Origin: CAJBNH01 sp964447285
GTDB lineage: Bacteria > Myxococcota_A > UBA9042
NCBI GenBank assembly: GCA_964447285.1
Contig: CAYURO010000018.1
Coordinates: forward strand, 24,046-88,045
Length of the DNA stretch: 64,000 nucleotides
Reading direction: 5' to 3'
A model generated the notes under the pieces. The model had not been told where the DNA came from, did no database searches, and worked only from the letters and a program-made list of their open reading frames with translations. The translations under genes and the position numbers were made by a program. Of this stretch, positions 41,212 to 48,759 are shown one piece after another; the stretch's first letter is position 1; each line of letters starts with the position of its first letter.

Positions 41212-42168
41212 ATGAACCACGACCGCTCTGCCACCCCCGTGCTCGTCGCGATGGGCGGCAATTCGCTCCTTGACCCGGCCAAGCCGCCGACCGTCGACAA
41301 CCAGTTCGCCGTGACGGCCGCCGCCATCGTCCCCGTGGCCGACTTGATCCAGCGCGGCGTCCACGTTGTCCTGACCCACGGCAACGGCCCGCAGGTCGGC
41401 TTCATGCTCCTGCGCTCGGACGCCGCGCGTCAGGTGGTGCACCAGGTGCCGCTCGACTCGCTGGTTGCCGACTCGCAGGGCGCCATCGGCTACATGATCC
41501 AGCGACTGCTGCGCGACGAACTGACGAAGCGGGGCATCGACCACACGCCGATCAGCATCGTGACGCAGGTCGAGGTCGACCCGAACGACAAGGCGTTCCA
41601 GAAGCCCACCAAGCCGATCGGCAAGTTCTACTCGGCCGAAGAGGCAGAGGATTTCAAGCGCAACGCCGGTTGGGACATGGTCGAGGACTCGCGTCGCGGC
41701 TACCGTCGGGTGGTCAGCTCGCCCTCGCCTGTCAGCATCCTCGAGCTCGGCGCCATCAAGATGCTGGTCGAGAACGGTGCCACCGTGATCGCGTGTGGCG
41801 GCGGCGGCATCCCGGTCAAGCGCACGCCCGACGGCTGGCGCGGGGTCGAGGCCGTCATCGACAAGGACCGGGCCAGCGCGCTGCTGGCGGCGGCGTTGGG
41901 CGTCAAGCGTTTCTTCATCACCACGGGAGTCGATGCGGTCTACGTCGACTACCAGACCGATCACCGTCGCGCGCTGCATCAAGTCACGATTGCAGAGTTG
42001 CGGCGGCTGGAAGCCGAGGGCCAGTTCCCCCCTGGCAGCATGGGCCCCAAGGTAGAGGCGGCCATGGACTTTCTCGAGAACGGCGGCGAGGAAGTGATCA
42101 TCTGCACCCCCGAGGCGCTTGCCGACGCCTACGACGGTCGCGCGGGCACCCGCGTCACGAAGGATTGA
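41212..42168 (+). CDS. carbamate kinase
   Basis: Encodes 318 residues, the standard length. Family landmarks: VAMGGNSLLDP near residue 12, VVLTHGNGPQVGFMLLRSD, PIGKFYSAEEAE, IKMLVENGATVIACGGGGIPV, GVEAVIDKDRASALLAAALG, FPPGSMGPKVEAAMDFLENGG. It catalyses carbamoyl phosphate + ADP to carbamate + ATP, the ATP-yielding last step of arginine deiminase, agmatine or ureide/allantoin degradation. The next gene, a carbamoyltransferase, starts 5 bp downstream, which fits phosphorolysis of a carbamoylated substrate followed by ATP formation. It could equally be called arcC- or yqeA-like. Confidence 0.95.
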   Translation: MNHDRSATPVLVAMGGNSLLDPAKPPTVDNQFAVTAAAIVPVADLIQRGVHVVLTHGNGPQVGFMLLRSDAARQVVHQVPLDSLVADSQGAIGYMIQRLLRDELTKRGIDHTPISIVTQVEVDPNDKAFQKPTKPIGKFYSAEEAEDFKRNAGWDMVEDSRRGYRRVVSSPSPVSILELGAIKMLVENGATVIACGGGGIPVKRTPDGWRGVEAVIDKDRASALLAAALGVKRFFITTGVDAVYVDYQTDHRRALHQVTIAELRRLEAEGQFPPGSMGPKVEAAMDFLENGGEEVIICTPEALADAYDGRAGTRVTKD

Positions 42169-42173
42169 ACACC

Positions 42174-43313
42174 ATGACGAACCCCCTCCACGGCCTGGAT
42201 GCGCAGGCTTTGAACGCACTTTACGGCCGCAGCCTGTCCATCACCCAGGACTGGACCACCGGCGAGATCGAGCAGCTGCTTGGCGTCGCCGCCCGCTTCC
42301 ACGAGCTGGACCGCTCGGGCAAGCAGATGGATCTGCTGCCGAACGAGCTGGCCTACGCGATGTTCTTCGACAACTCGACCCGCACCAAGTCGGCGTGGGC
42401 CGGTGCCGCCACGCGTCTGGGCATGATGCCCGTCATCGTTGACGGCTCGTCCACCCAGGTCGCTCACGGCGAGACCGCGGAAGAGACCGGCGCCATGCTC
42501 GGCATGAACGCGCACGCACTGGGCGTTCGCCATGACTTGATCCTCGGCGAAGGCAACCTGTTCATGCGCGACGTGCTGAAGGGCATCACCGACTATCTTG
42601 TGGCGACCAAGAATCCGCGCAAGGTGCCGCTGGTCAACCTGCAGTGCGACATCGACCACCCGACCCAGGTGCTGGCCGACCTGCTGTGGCTGCGCGAGAA
42701 CTTCGGCAACGACGGCCTGAAGGGCAAGAAGGTCGCGGTGTCGTGGGCCTATTCGCCCAGCTATGCCAAGCCGCTGTCGGTGCCGCAGGGCCTGATCATG
42801 CTGCTGACCCGCTATGGCGCGGACATCACGCTGGCGCACCCCGAGGGCTACGACCTGCTGCCCGACACGATTGCCGCGGCGAAGAAGAACGCCCAGGAGT
42901 CCGGCGGTCAGTTCAACGTCACGCACTCGATGGATCAGGCCTTCGAGGGCGCGATCGCGGTGTACCCGAAGAGCTGGGGCCCGCAGGCGCTGATGTTTGA
43001 GCGCGTGGCCGCCAACAAGCGCCGCGACACCAAGGCGATGGGCGACATCGAGCAGCGCGCGCTGGCGATGAATGCGACCCACAAGGACTGGATCTGCGAC
43101 GAGCATCGCATGGCCAAGACCGCCGGTGGCAAGGCCCTGTATCTGCACTGCCTGCCTGCCGACATCGGCGCCGAGGTCTCGCCCGGCATCATGGACCTGC
43201 ACCGCGTGAACGTGGCCAAGGAAGCCCAGTGGAAGGTCTATGTGATCATGGCGATGCTGGCCATCGGCAAGGTCCCGGATCTGGCCAACCGTCTGGCTGC
43301 CCTGGGCCGCTAG
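42174..43313 (+). CDS. ygeW: YgeW-like knotted carbamoyltransferase
   Basis: Encodes 379 residues. The ATG at 42174 follows the carbamate kinase stop by 5 bp. Transcarbamylase motifs: carbamoyl-phosphate loop FFDNSTRTKSAW, VPLVNLQCDIDHPTQVLADL (the HPTQ motif), KVAVSWAYSPSYAKPLSVPQ and HCLPADIGAEV. The insert and length agree with YgeW, an orphan carbamoyltransferase encoded beside ygeX and ygeY in E. coli. It is neither a standard ornithine nor an aspartate carbamoyltransferase, so it probably acts on an unusual ureido compound such as oxamate or carbamoyl-diaminopropionate type; that is inference. Confidence 0.88.
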   Translation: MTNPLHGLDAQALNALYGRSLSITQDWTTGEIEQLLGVAARFHELDRSGKQMDLLPNELAYAMFFDNSTRTKSAWAGAATRLGMMPVIVDGSSTQVAHGETAEETGAMLGMNAHALGVRHDLILGEGNLFMRDVLKGITDYLVATKNPRKVPLVNLQCDIDHPTQVLADLLWLRENFGNDGLKGKKVAVSWAYSPSYAKPLSVPQGLIMLLTRYGADITLAHPEGYDLLPDTIAAAKKNAQESGGQFNVTHSMDQAFEGAIAVYPKSWGPQALMFERVAANKRRDTKAMGDIEQRALAMNATHKDWICDEHRMAKTAGGKALYLHCLPADIGAEVSPGIMDLHRVNVAKEAQWKVYVIMAMLAIGKVPDLANRLAALGR

Positions 43314-43324
43314 TTCGTTCTTTC

Positions 43325-43372
43325 GGGGCTGCCGCCCGCGCCGGGCAAGATCTGGGCGCGGGCGGCAGTCCC
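43325..43372 (+). terminator. strong 18-bp hairpin between ygeW- and ygeY-like genes
   Basis: Arms 43325-43342 and 43355-43372 pair over 18 positions (one G-U), 12-nt loop, followed by TTGTTTCC. It is terminator-like but sits inside an otherwise co-directional gene set, so it could attenuate the downstream YgeY-like gene or set its dosage. Confidence 0.5.
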
Positions 43373-43431
43373 TTGTTTCCGTGAGCGTTTCTTCATTCCG
43401 CCCGCCCCCCCGTGGCCGGCAGAGGTTCATC

Positions 43432-44985
43432 ATGGTCGACAACACCAAGGCTTCCACGCTGGACGCCCGCATCGCCGAACTCGCCGAGAAGTACCGGCCG
43501 CTTGCCGCTGAGATCCTGGCAGAAGTCGTCCGCATTCCGGCCGACTACGTCGATCGCTCGGTCGAGGAGGGGGGCGACCCGACCTGTGGCGAGTCGAACC
43601 ACGAAGGCCCGCGTTTTGAGTACTTGCGCAAGAAGATCATTGAGATCGGTGCGGTCCGTCGCCCAGAAGACGCGGGCTTCGACGCCTTCGGCAATGTCGT
43701 GTGGCACGTCGAGGACGAGTCGGACGGCATCCCCCGCGCGCAGAAGAAGGTCATCTACATGGATGGCCACGGCGACACCGTGCGCCCCCTGCGCTCGCAG
43801 TGGCACGCCCGCATGAACGGCGCGCTCGACCCGTTCGACGGTATGGTCGACGCGGCCAAGCTTGACCCCAAGGCGCTTGCCAGCTCGCTGGGCTACCTGC
43901 CGCCCCAGAACGAGTGGAACCACCTGCTGTTCGGTCGTGGTTCCGCGGACCAGCTCGGTGGCGTCGTGGCTGAGGTGGTTGCGACCAAGATCCTGCTCGA
44001 GCTGGCCCCTGAGGGCGCCCTGCGTGGTGCCATCGTGCGTGCCTATGCCACCGCGGCCGAAGAGGACAACGACGGCGGCGGCCCGCTGTACGTCGTTGAC
44101 AAGGTCCTGCGCGGCGCTCCCTCCGAACTGGTCCCCGACGTGGTGATCCTGACCGAGGGCACGGGCGACGCCAACAAGGGCGCGCTGGGCATCTACCGCG
44201 GTCAGCGCGGCCGCATGCAGATCGAGGTCACGGTCGCCGGCCGTTCCTGCCATGGCTCGATGCCGTGGGAGGGCTTGAATCCGTTGGAGTTCGGCGGCGC
44301 CATCGTCAGCGAGGCCGCCCGTCGCTACAACGCGCGCGAAGGCTTCCTGGACCACGCGTTTTTGGGCCACGGCACCCGCACGGCCAGCTGGGCAACGTTG
44401 GACTCCCCCAGCGACTGCGCCGTGCCGGACAAGTTCGTGTTCCGCTTCGACCGCCGCCTGACGGTGGGCGAGACGCCGGAGCAGGCGGTCAAGGACGTCG
44501 AGGCGCTGGACGGCGTGCGCGTGGCCCGCGAGGCCGGCCTGAAGGTCGACGTCTCGGTGCCGCGCTACAACAACCTGACCTGGCGCAAGTATCGCCCCGA
44601 CAACCCGCAGATCTACATGGGTTGGCTGACGCCTGAGGAGCACCCGGCCATCCAGACCGCCGTCGACGCGTACCACCGCGTGATCACGCCGCACATCCCC
44701 GTGCGTGAAGAGAAGGGGGGCATGCTGCGCAAGGAGCCGCGCGTCGACCGCTGGATCTTCTCCACCGACGGTGTGGGCTTCCCCGTGCTGGTCGAGGACA
44801 AGACCATCCAGACTGAGGGCAAGCAGTGGGTCACGTCTGGCCCCGTCAAGCACCCCGCCATGTTCGGCATCGGGCCCGGCATCGAGCAGAACACGCACAA
44901 GATCGGCGAGTGCTCGGACTTGCGCGAGCTGCAACACGCGATCGCCTTCCTGGCGCGATTCCCCAGCCTGTACGCCCAGAAGTAG
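43432..44985 (+). CDS. ygeY: YgeY-like M20-family hydrolase
   Basis: Encodes 517 residues. The ATG at 43432 has CAGAGG upstream. M20 metallohydrolase metal-site pattern: YMDGHGDTV (His and Asp), GRGSADQLGG (bridging Asp), and AAEEDNDGG (Glu pair, general base plus ligand). A dimerisation insert contains RSCHGSMPWEGLNPLE. The length and the opening PTCGESNHEGPRFEYL agree with the YgeY group sometimes called selenium metabolism hydrolase. Members hydrolyse amide or ureide bonds. Together with carbamate kinase and YgeW it probably handles a purine- or ureide-derived carbon-nitrogen compound. Confidence 0.86.
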   Translation: MVDNTKASTLDARIAELAEKYRPLAAEILAEVVRIPADYVDRSVEEGGDPTCGESNHEGPRFEYLRKKIIEIGAVRRPEDAGFDAFGNVVWHVEDESDGIPRAQKKVIYMDGHGDTVRPLRSQWHARMNGALDPFDGMVDAAKLDPKALASSLGYLPPQNEWNHLLFGRGSADQLGGVVAEVVATKILLELAPEGALRGAIVRAYATAAEEDNDGGGPLYVVDKVLRGAPSELVPDVVILTEGTGDANKGALGIYRGQRGRMQIEVTVAGRSCHGSMPWEGLNPLEFGGAIVSEAARRYNAREGFLDHAFLGHGTRTASWATLDSPSDCAVPDKFVFRFDRRLTVGETPEQAVKDVEALDGVRVAREAGLKVDVSVPRYNNLTWRKYRPDNPQIYMGWLTPEEHPAIQTAVDAYHRVITPHIPVREEKGGMLRKEPRVDRWIFSTDGVGFPVLVEDKTIQTEGKQWVTSGPVKHPAMFGIGPGIEQNTHKIGECSDLRELQHAIAFLARFPSLYAQK

Positions 44986-45300
44986 TCTCTCCGGCTACCG
45001 ACGCAGCGCCGCCGACCGCGTGAGCCGACCATGACTCACGCGGCCTGCGGTGTGCCTCGCCTGCACTGGTCTTCTCCGATTCGGCCTTTCATCGGCCGAT
45101 CGACTGACCGTCGCCAAGCCGCGGAAACACGCGCGGGTCACGGCATCCAAACCGCCGGCAGGACTGTCGCAAAGCCTTCTGGTTCGCTATACTTCGCGCC
45201 CACTTCCGCGCCCACGTGCGGAGCTTGAGTCGTCGCAACGCACCTACGCGGCCACGGCGACTGGACACCCTCAACTCTTGTGTTTCATCGAGGCTCTGCC
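44986..45300. other. 315-bp intergenic region before the second modular protein
   Basis: Holds a hairpin at 45016-45043 and a -10-like TATACT at 45188-45193, with a poor -35 (TGTCGC, 18 bp upstream). No conserved coding sequence or RNA is seen. The TATACT lies about 110 bp before the ATG at 45301 and could start transcription of that gene. Confidence 0.45.
45016..45043 (+). terminator. hairpin after the ygeY-like gene
   Basis: Perfect 9-bp arms CCGCGTGAG and CTCACGCGG around a 10-nt loop, about 30 bp past the stop. There is no following T-run, so any termination would be inefficient or Rho-assisted. Confidence 0.35.
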
Positions 45301-47361
45301 ATGAGGACGACCGCAACCCGCTTCTCCGTTCCCTGCGCGCTCGCGCTTGCCTGTCTTTGGTTTGCGGTTCCGGCCGCAGCCCTCGTGCCCACCACGGTTG
45401 GGGTAGAGGGGCTACTGCTGTCGTCCGGTGGTGGTCCGGCGGCAGATGGCGACTATGCGGTGACCTTCGCCATCTACAAGGACGTCAGCGGCGGAGCCGC
45501 CGTGTGGTCGGAAGGCCCAGTGACGCTGACCGTGAAGAGCGGGCAGTTCGTCCACGCGTTGGGCAGCAAGACGGCGCTGACCCAGCAGGTCCTTGCCACC
45601 GCCGGCGCTCAGTCGTTCTTGGGGGTGCGGGTGGGCATCGACCCCGAGTTCGCTCGCAAGCCGCTGAATTCAGTGACCACAGCGCTGCGGGCGGCTGTGG
45701 CTGAGAACATCGACTGCTCCGGCTGCATTGGCTTGGGGCAGCTGGATGCCACCGCATTGGTCGATTACGCCAAGGTTGCCGACCTCTCCAAGGTGGCGAC
45801 CACGGGCAAGTTCTCTGACCTGCAGGGGGGGCCGGACCTGTCCGCGTACGTCAAGATGGTTTCGCTTGCGACCGTCGCGCTGTCGGGGGCGTATGCCGAC
45901 CTGTCCGGCATCCCCGACCTGTCGGTCTATGCGAAGTCCGCAGCCCTGCACAAGGTCGCTACGACGGGCAAGTATGCAGATCTGGTGGATGCGCCGGTGC
46001 TGGCGGCGGTGGCGAAGTCGGGCTCGTACAAGGACCTGATCGACCAGCCGACGCTGCCCAAGCTGGGCGACAAGTGCGGCACCGGCCTTGTGATGCGCGG
46101 CATTCTGGCGAACGGCGCCTACGACTGCGTGGTTGCGCTCGACCCGGCGGCTCTGCCCGGCGACGGCCTGAACGAGATCTCCAATGGCCTGATCACCAAT
46201 GAGTTCGCAGACTCAGCCAGCGGCGGCACGGGTGTGAAGATCCCCGACAACAGCCCGGTCGGTGTGTCCGACATCATCGACTTTCCCGACGTGGGCTTGG
46301 CCAAGAAGCTGACGATCAACATCGACATCACCAATTCCAAGATCAACACCGTGACCGTGTACCTCTACGACCCGGCGAATCAGGAGTACGTCCTGCACCA
46401 GAAGTCGAGTTCAGGCACCAGTCTGAAGACCGGTTACCCAACCCCGACCAGCACGGCGTCGGGCGACCTGAGCACTTGGCTTGGCAAGAATCCCAAGGGC
46501 AAGTGGTTCCTGAAGGTTGTGGACAACGACTTCCTCAACAACACGACAGACGGTCAGATCAACGCCTGGTCGATTTCGATCGAGACGCTGTCCAGCAAGA
46601 AGGTTCAGGTCAAGGGCGACCTGCTGGTGGACGGTGGCATCAAGGTCGGCGCCGACGCGACGGCGTGCACGGCCGCGAAGGCTGGCACGCAGCGATACGC
46701 CAACGACCGGATCGAGTACTGCAACGGATTGGTTTGGCTACCGGTCGGCGCTTCCGGGGCGACGTACCGCTGGGCCGTTTGGTCCAGCTACGACCAGAGT
46801 TGCTGCTGGTTCGGCGCTGGCGGTAACGGCAACGCGGCGCTGTTCGGCGGCGTGACTCCGCAGGCTTGGGGTGATGGCAGCGGTTTTGCGGGTCAGATGA
46901 GTGCCGACAAGGAAGTGCTGCGGACCCTGTTTACGAACAAGGGCTACGCCCAGAAGAACGCGACGGTGTGGGCCGAGTCCTGGTACACCTACAGCTCAAC
47001 CAACTCCAAGCACGCGGGAGCGTTGTTCCGCATCCGCAATACCACGGGCTCCGCCATCACTTGGACGCCCTACGCGTACATGACGTCCTACGCGGGCTGG
47101 GGCAACTACGCGAGCGTGGCTCTAAACGGTACCAGCATTTGGAACAGCGGCGGCAACAACTACTACTCGAATTCGACCTTCAGTTGGAACCTGTCGATCC
47201 CAGCGAACCGCGTCAGCACGGCGATCTTCATCTCAGCCAACACGGCACCGTCCGGCACGGCGACCACGTTCCTCGCGTTCTACAACAACAGCTTGGCGCT
47301 TCCGGCCGGTTTGGTGTTCGTGGACGATATGGACTTCGCGACAGGTGGCTGGGAGCAGTAG
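45301..47361 (+). CDS. secreted modular protein: tail-fibre-like repeats, P-domain, distinct tip
   Basis: Encodes 686 residues. The ATG at 45301 has GAGG upstream. The signal peptide ends at about residue 30 (PAAA, then LVPTTV). It is a paralogue of the protein at 22043-24202 through the first ~430 residues: VPTTVGVEGLLLSSGGGPAA head, about four YAKxAxLxKVATTGKYADL repeats (153-255), and a P-domain (about 312-430, IPDNSPVGVSDIIDFPDVG, LSTWLGKNPKGKWFLKV). After this it has a wholly different tip (about 480-686), rich in Asn, Ser, Tyr and Trp, with CCWFGAGGNGNAALFGG. This resembles phage-fibre or adhesin tips. The difference at the C-terminus while the rest is shared suggests tip swapping. Confidence 0.83.
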   Translation: MRTTATRFSVPCALALACLWFAVPAAALVPTTVGVEGLLLSSGGGPAADGDYAVTFAIYKDVSGGAAVWSEGPVTLTVKSGQFVHALGSKTALTQQVLATAGAQSFLGVRVGIDPEFARKPLNSVTTALRAAVAENIDCSGCIGLGQLDATALVDYAKVADLSKVATTGKFSDLQGGPDLSAYVKMVSLATVALSGAYADLSGIPDLSVYAKSAALHKVATTGKYADLVDAPVLAAVAKSGSYKDLIDQPTLPKLGDKCGTGLVMRGILANGAYDCVVALDPAALPGDGLNEISNGLITNEFADSASGGTGVKIPDNSPVGVSDIIDFPDVGLAKKLTINIDITNSKINTVTVYLYDPANQEYVLHQKSSSGTSLKTGYPTPTSTASGDLSTWLGKNPKGKWFLKVVDNDFLNNTTDGQINAWSISIETLSSKKVQVKGDLLVDGGIKVGADATACTAAKAGTQRYANDRIEYCNGLVWLPVGASGATYRWAVWSSYDQSCCWFGAGGNGNAALFGGVTPQAWGDGSGFAGQMSADKEVLRTLFTNKGYAQKNATVWAESWYTYSSTNSKHAGALFRIRNTTGSAITWTPYAYMTSYAGWGNYASVALNGTSIWNSGGNNYYSNSTFSWNLSIPANRVSTAIFISANTAPSGTATTFLAFYNNSLALPAGLVFVDDMDFATGGWEQ
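45760..46065 (+). repeat. repeat encoding VATTGKYADL-type units
   Basis: About four units of roughly 25 residues, e.g. KVATTGKFSDLQGGPDLSAY and AVAKSGSYKDLIDQPTLPKL. Same class as the repeats at 22515-22710 and as phage tail-fibre shaft repeats. Confidence 0.75.
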
Positions 47362-47413
47362 TCTCCGGGCCGATGTACCTCCGCAGCCGTCCGCGGAGGG
47401 CAGCAGCAGGCGA

Positions 47414-48577
47414 ATGACCGAACGCCATCACATCTACCTGATCCCCGGCTTCTTCGGGTTCACCAATCTGGGTGACCTTCGCTATTTCGCCCACGTGAAC
47501 GACGTGCTGCGGGACGAGTTCGCGCGCCGCGACTTGGACGTGGTCGTGCACCCGGTGCGGACGTGGCCCACGGCTTCCGTCCGCCGCCGGGCGCAGCGGT
47601 TGCTACAGGTCATCGCGGAGACAAGCGGGGATACGGACGAGCCGGTGCACCTGATCGGCCATTCGTCGGGAGGTCTGGACGCGCGGTTGCTGGTCTCTGC
47701 TGGCGCGTCGCTGTCCGAAGACCCGTCGGCGGAGCGCATTGCCGCCCGGGTTCGCTCTATCGTCACAGTGGCCGCACCGCATTTCGGCACGCCGCTGGTG
47801 TCGGTATTCACCCGCCGGTTGGGTGGCCGGCTGCTGCAAGTGCTTTCGCTGTCTACGATTTACGTCCTGCGTTATGGCCGCCTGCCGCTGTCGGTCGCGG
47901 TGCGGCTGGGCGGCCTTCTGGTCAAGCTGGAAGACCGGATGGGCACCGGACAGGACGTGCTTGACCAACTGTACGGCGAGCTGCTGGACGACTTCTCGGA
48001 CGAGCGCCGCGTGGCCTTGGACGAATTCCTGACCGATGTGGGCAGCGACCAGCAGCTGATTCCGCAGCTGACGCCTGAAAACATGGCGACTTTCAACGCG
48101 ACGACGCGCGACGACGGTGGGGTTCGCTACGGCTGCGTGCTGGCCCGCGGACGGCCGCCGGGGCTCGCCTCGACGTTGGCCGCGGGCCTTGGGGTGTACG
48201 CGCAGGCCAGTCACGCCTTGTACGCAACGATCTATCGAGGGGCGTCACGCACGCCGCATGACCGCACGGTGATGCCGTCCTACGAGCAAGTTCAGGCGAT
48301 GCGGGCGGCTTGGGGCGAGGTTCCGGACCCGCGCGACAACGACGGCATCGTGCCCACGCTGTCGCAGCTGTGGGGCGAGGTGATCTGCGCCGTCACGGCG
48401 GACCATCACGACCTGATCGGCCACTTCGACGATACCGAGCACGACCCGCCGCACTACGACTGGATCACCAGTGGCTCGGGGTTCAAGCGGCGGGAGTTCG
48501 AGGCGTTGTGGGCTTCGGTGGCGCACTGGATTGCAGTTCGAGGCATTCCGTCGGCGGGAAAGGGCGCGCCCAGATAG
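47414..48577 (+). CDS. alpha/beta hydrolase, triacylglycerol-lipase-like
   Basis: Encodes 387 residues from the ATG at 47414 (MTERHHIYLIPGFFGF), with a GCAGG site upstream. The oxyanion-side strand is IYLIPGFFG. The nucleophile elbow is GHSSGG (Ser84), and VAAPHFGTPL follows as in lipases and esterases. Late catalytic residues are probably Asp in DPRDNDGIVP and His in DHHDLIGHF. There is no obvious signal peptide, so it may be cytoplasmic or exported another way. It follows the modular secreted protein by about 50 bp and may be co-transcribed. The substrate is unknown. Confidence 0.82.
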   Translation: MTERHHIYLIPGFFGFTNLGDLRYFAHVNDVLRDEFARRDLDVVVHPVRTWPTASVRRRAQRLLQVIAETSGDTDEPVHLIGHSSGGLDARLLVSAGASLSEDPSAERIAARVRSIVTVAAPHFGTPLVSVFTRRLGGRLLQVLSLSTIYVLRYGRLPLSVAVRLGGLLVKLEDRMGTGQDVLDQLYGELLDDFSDERRVALDEFLTDVGSDQQLIPQLTPENMATFNATTRDDGGVRYGCVLARGRPPGLASTLAAGLGVYAQASHALYATIYRGASRTPHDRTVMPSYEQVQAMRAAWGEVPDPRDNDGIVPTLSQLWGEVICAVTADHHDLIGHFDDTEHDPPHYDWITSGSGFKRREFEALWASVAHWIAVRGIPSAGKGAPR

Positions 48578-48674
48578 CTGCTTCATCGACCCGGCGCACG
48601 CTGTTCTCCAGCGATGGCGACAGGTTGGGCGTCGAGTTGTTGCAGGCCGACTGCTCAGGACTCAGGCGCGCTGG

Positions 48675-48703
48675 TTGCGATGCGCAGGCATCTCCGATAC
48701 CTT
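48675..48703 (+). promoter_or_regulatory. candidate promoter of the large Cys-rich lipoprotein gene
   Basis: TTGCGA, 17 bp, TACCTT within an AT-richer stretch (48690-48720). It lies about 55 bp before the start at 48760. Moderate matches only. Confidence 0.3.
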
Positions 48704-48759
48704 CATATTCACTATTCAGGCGTTTCGAAGGCGGGTCGTGCGCCGTGGAGCGGATGCGG

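Noticed and set aside
45188..45193. TATACT as a firm promoter for the second modular protein
   Set aside because: The -35 region is poor and the distance to the ATG is long, so it is only mentioned in the intergenic entry.
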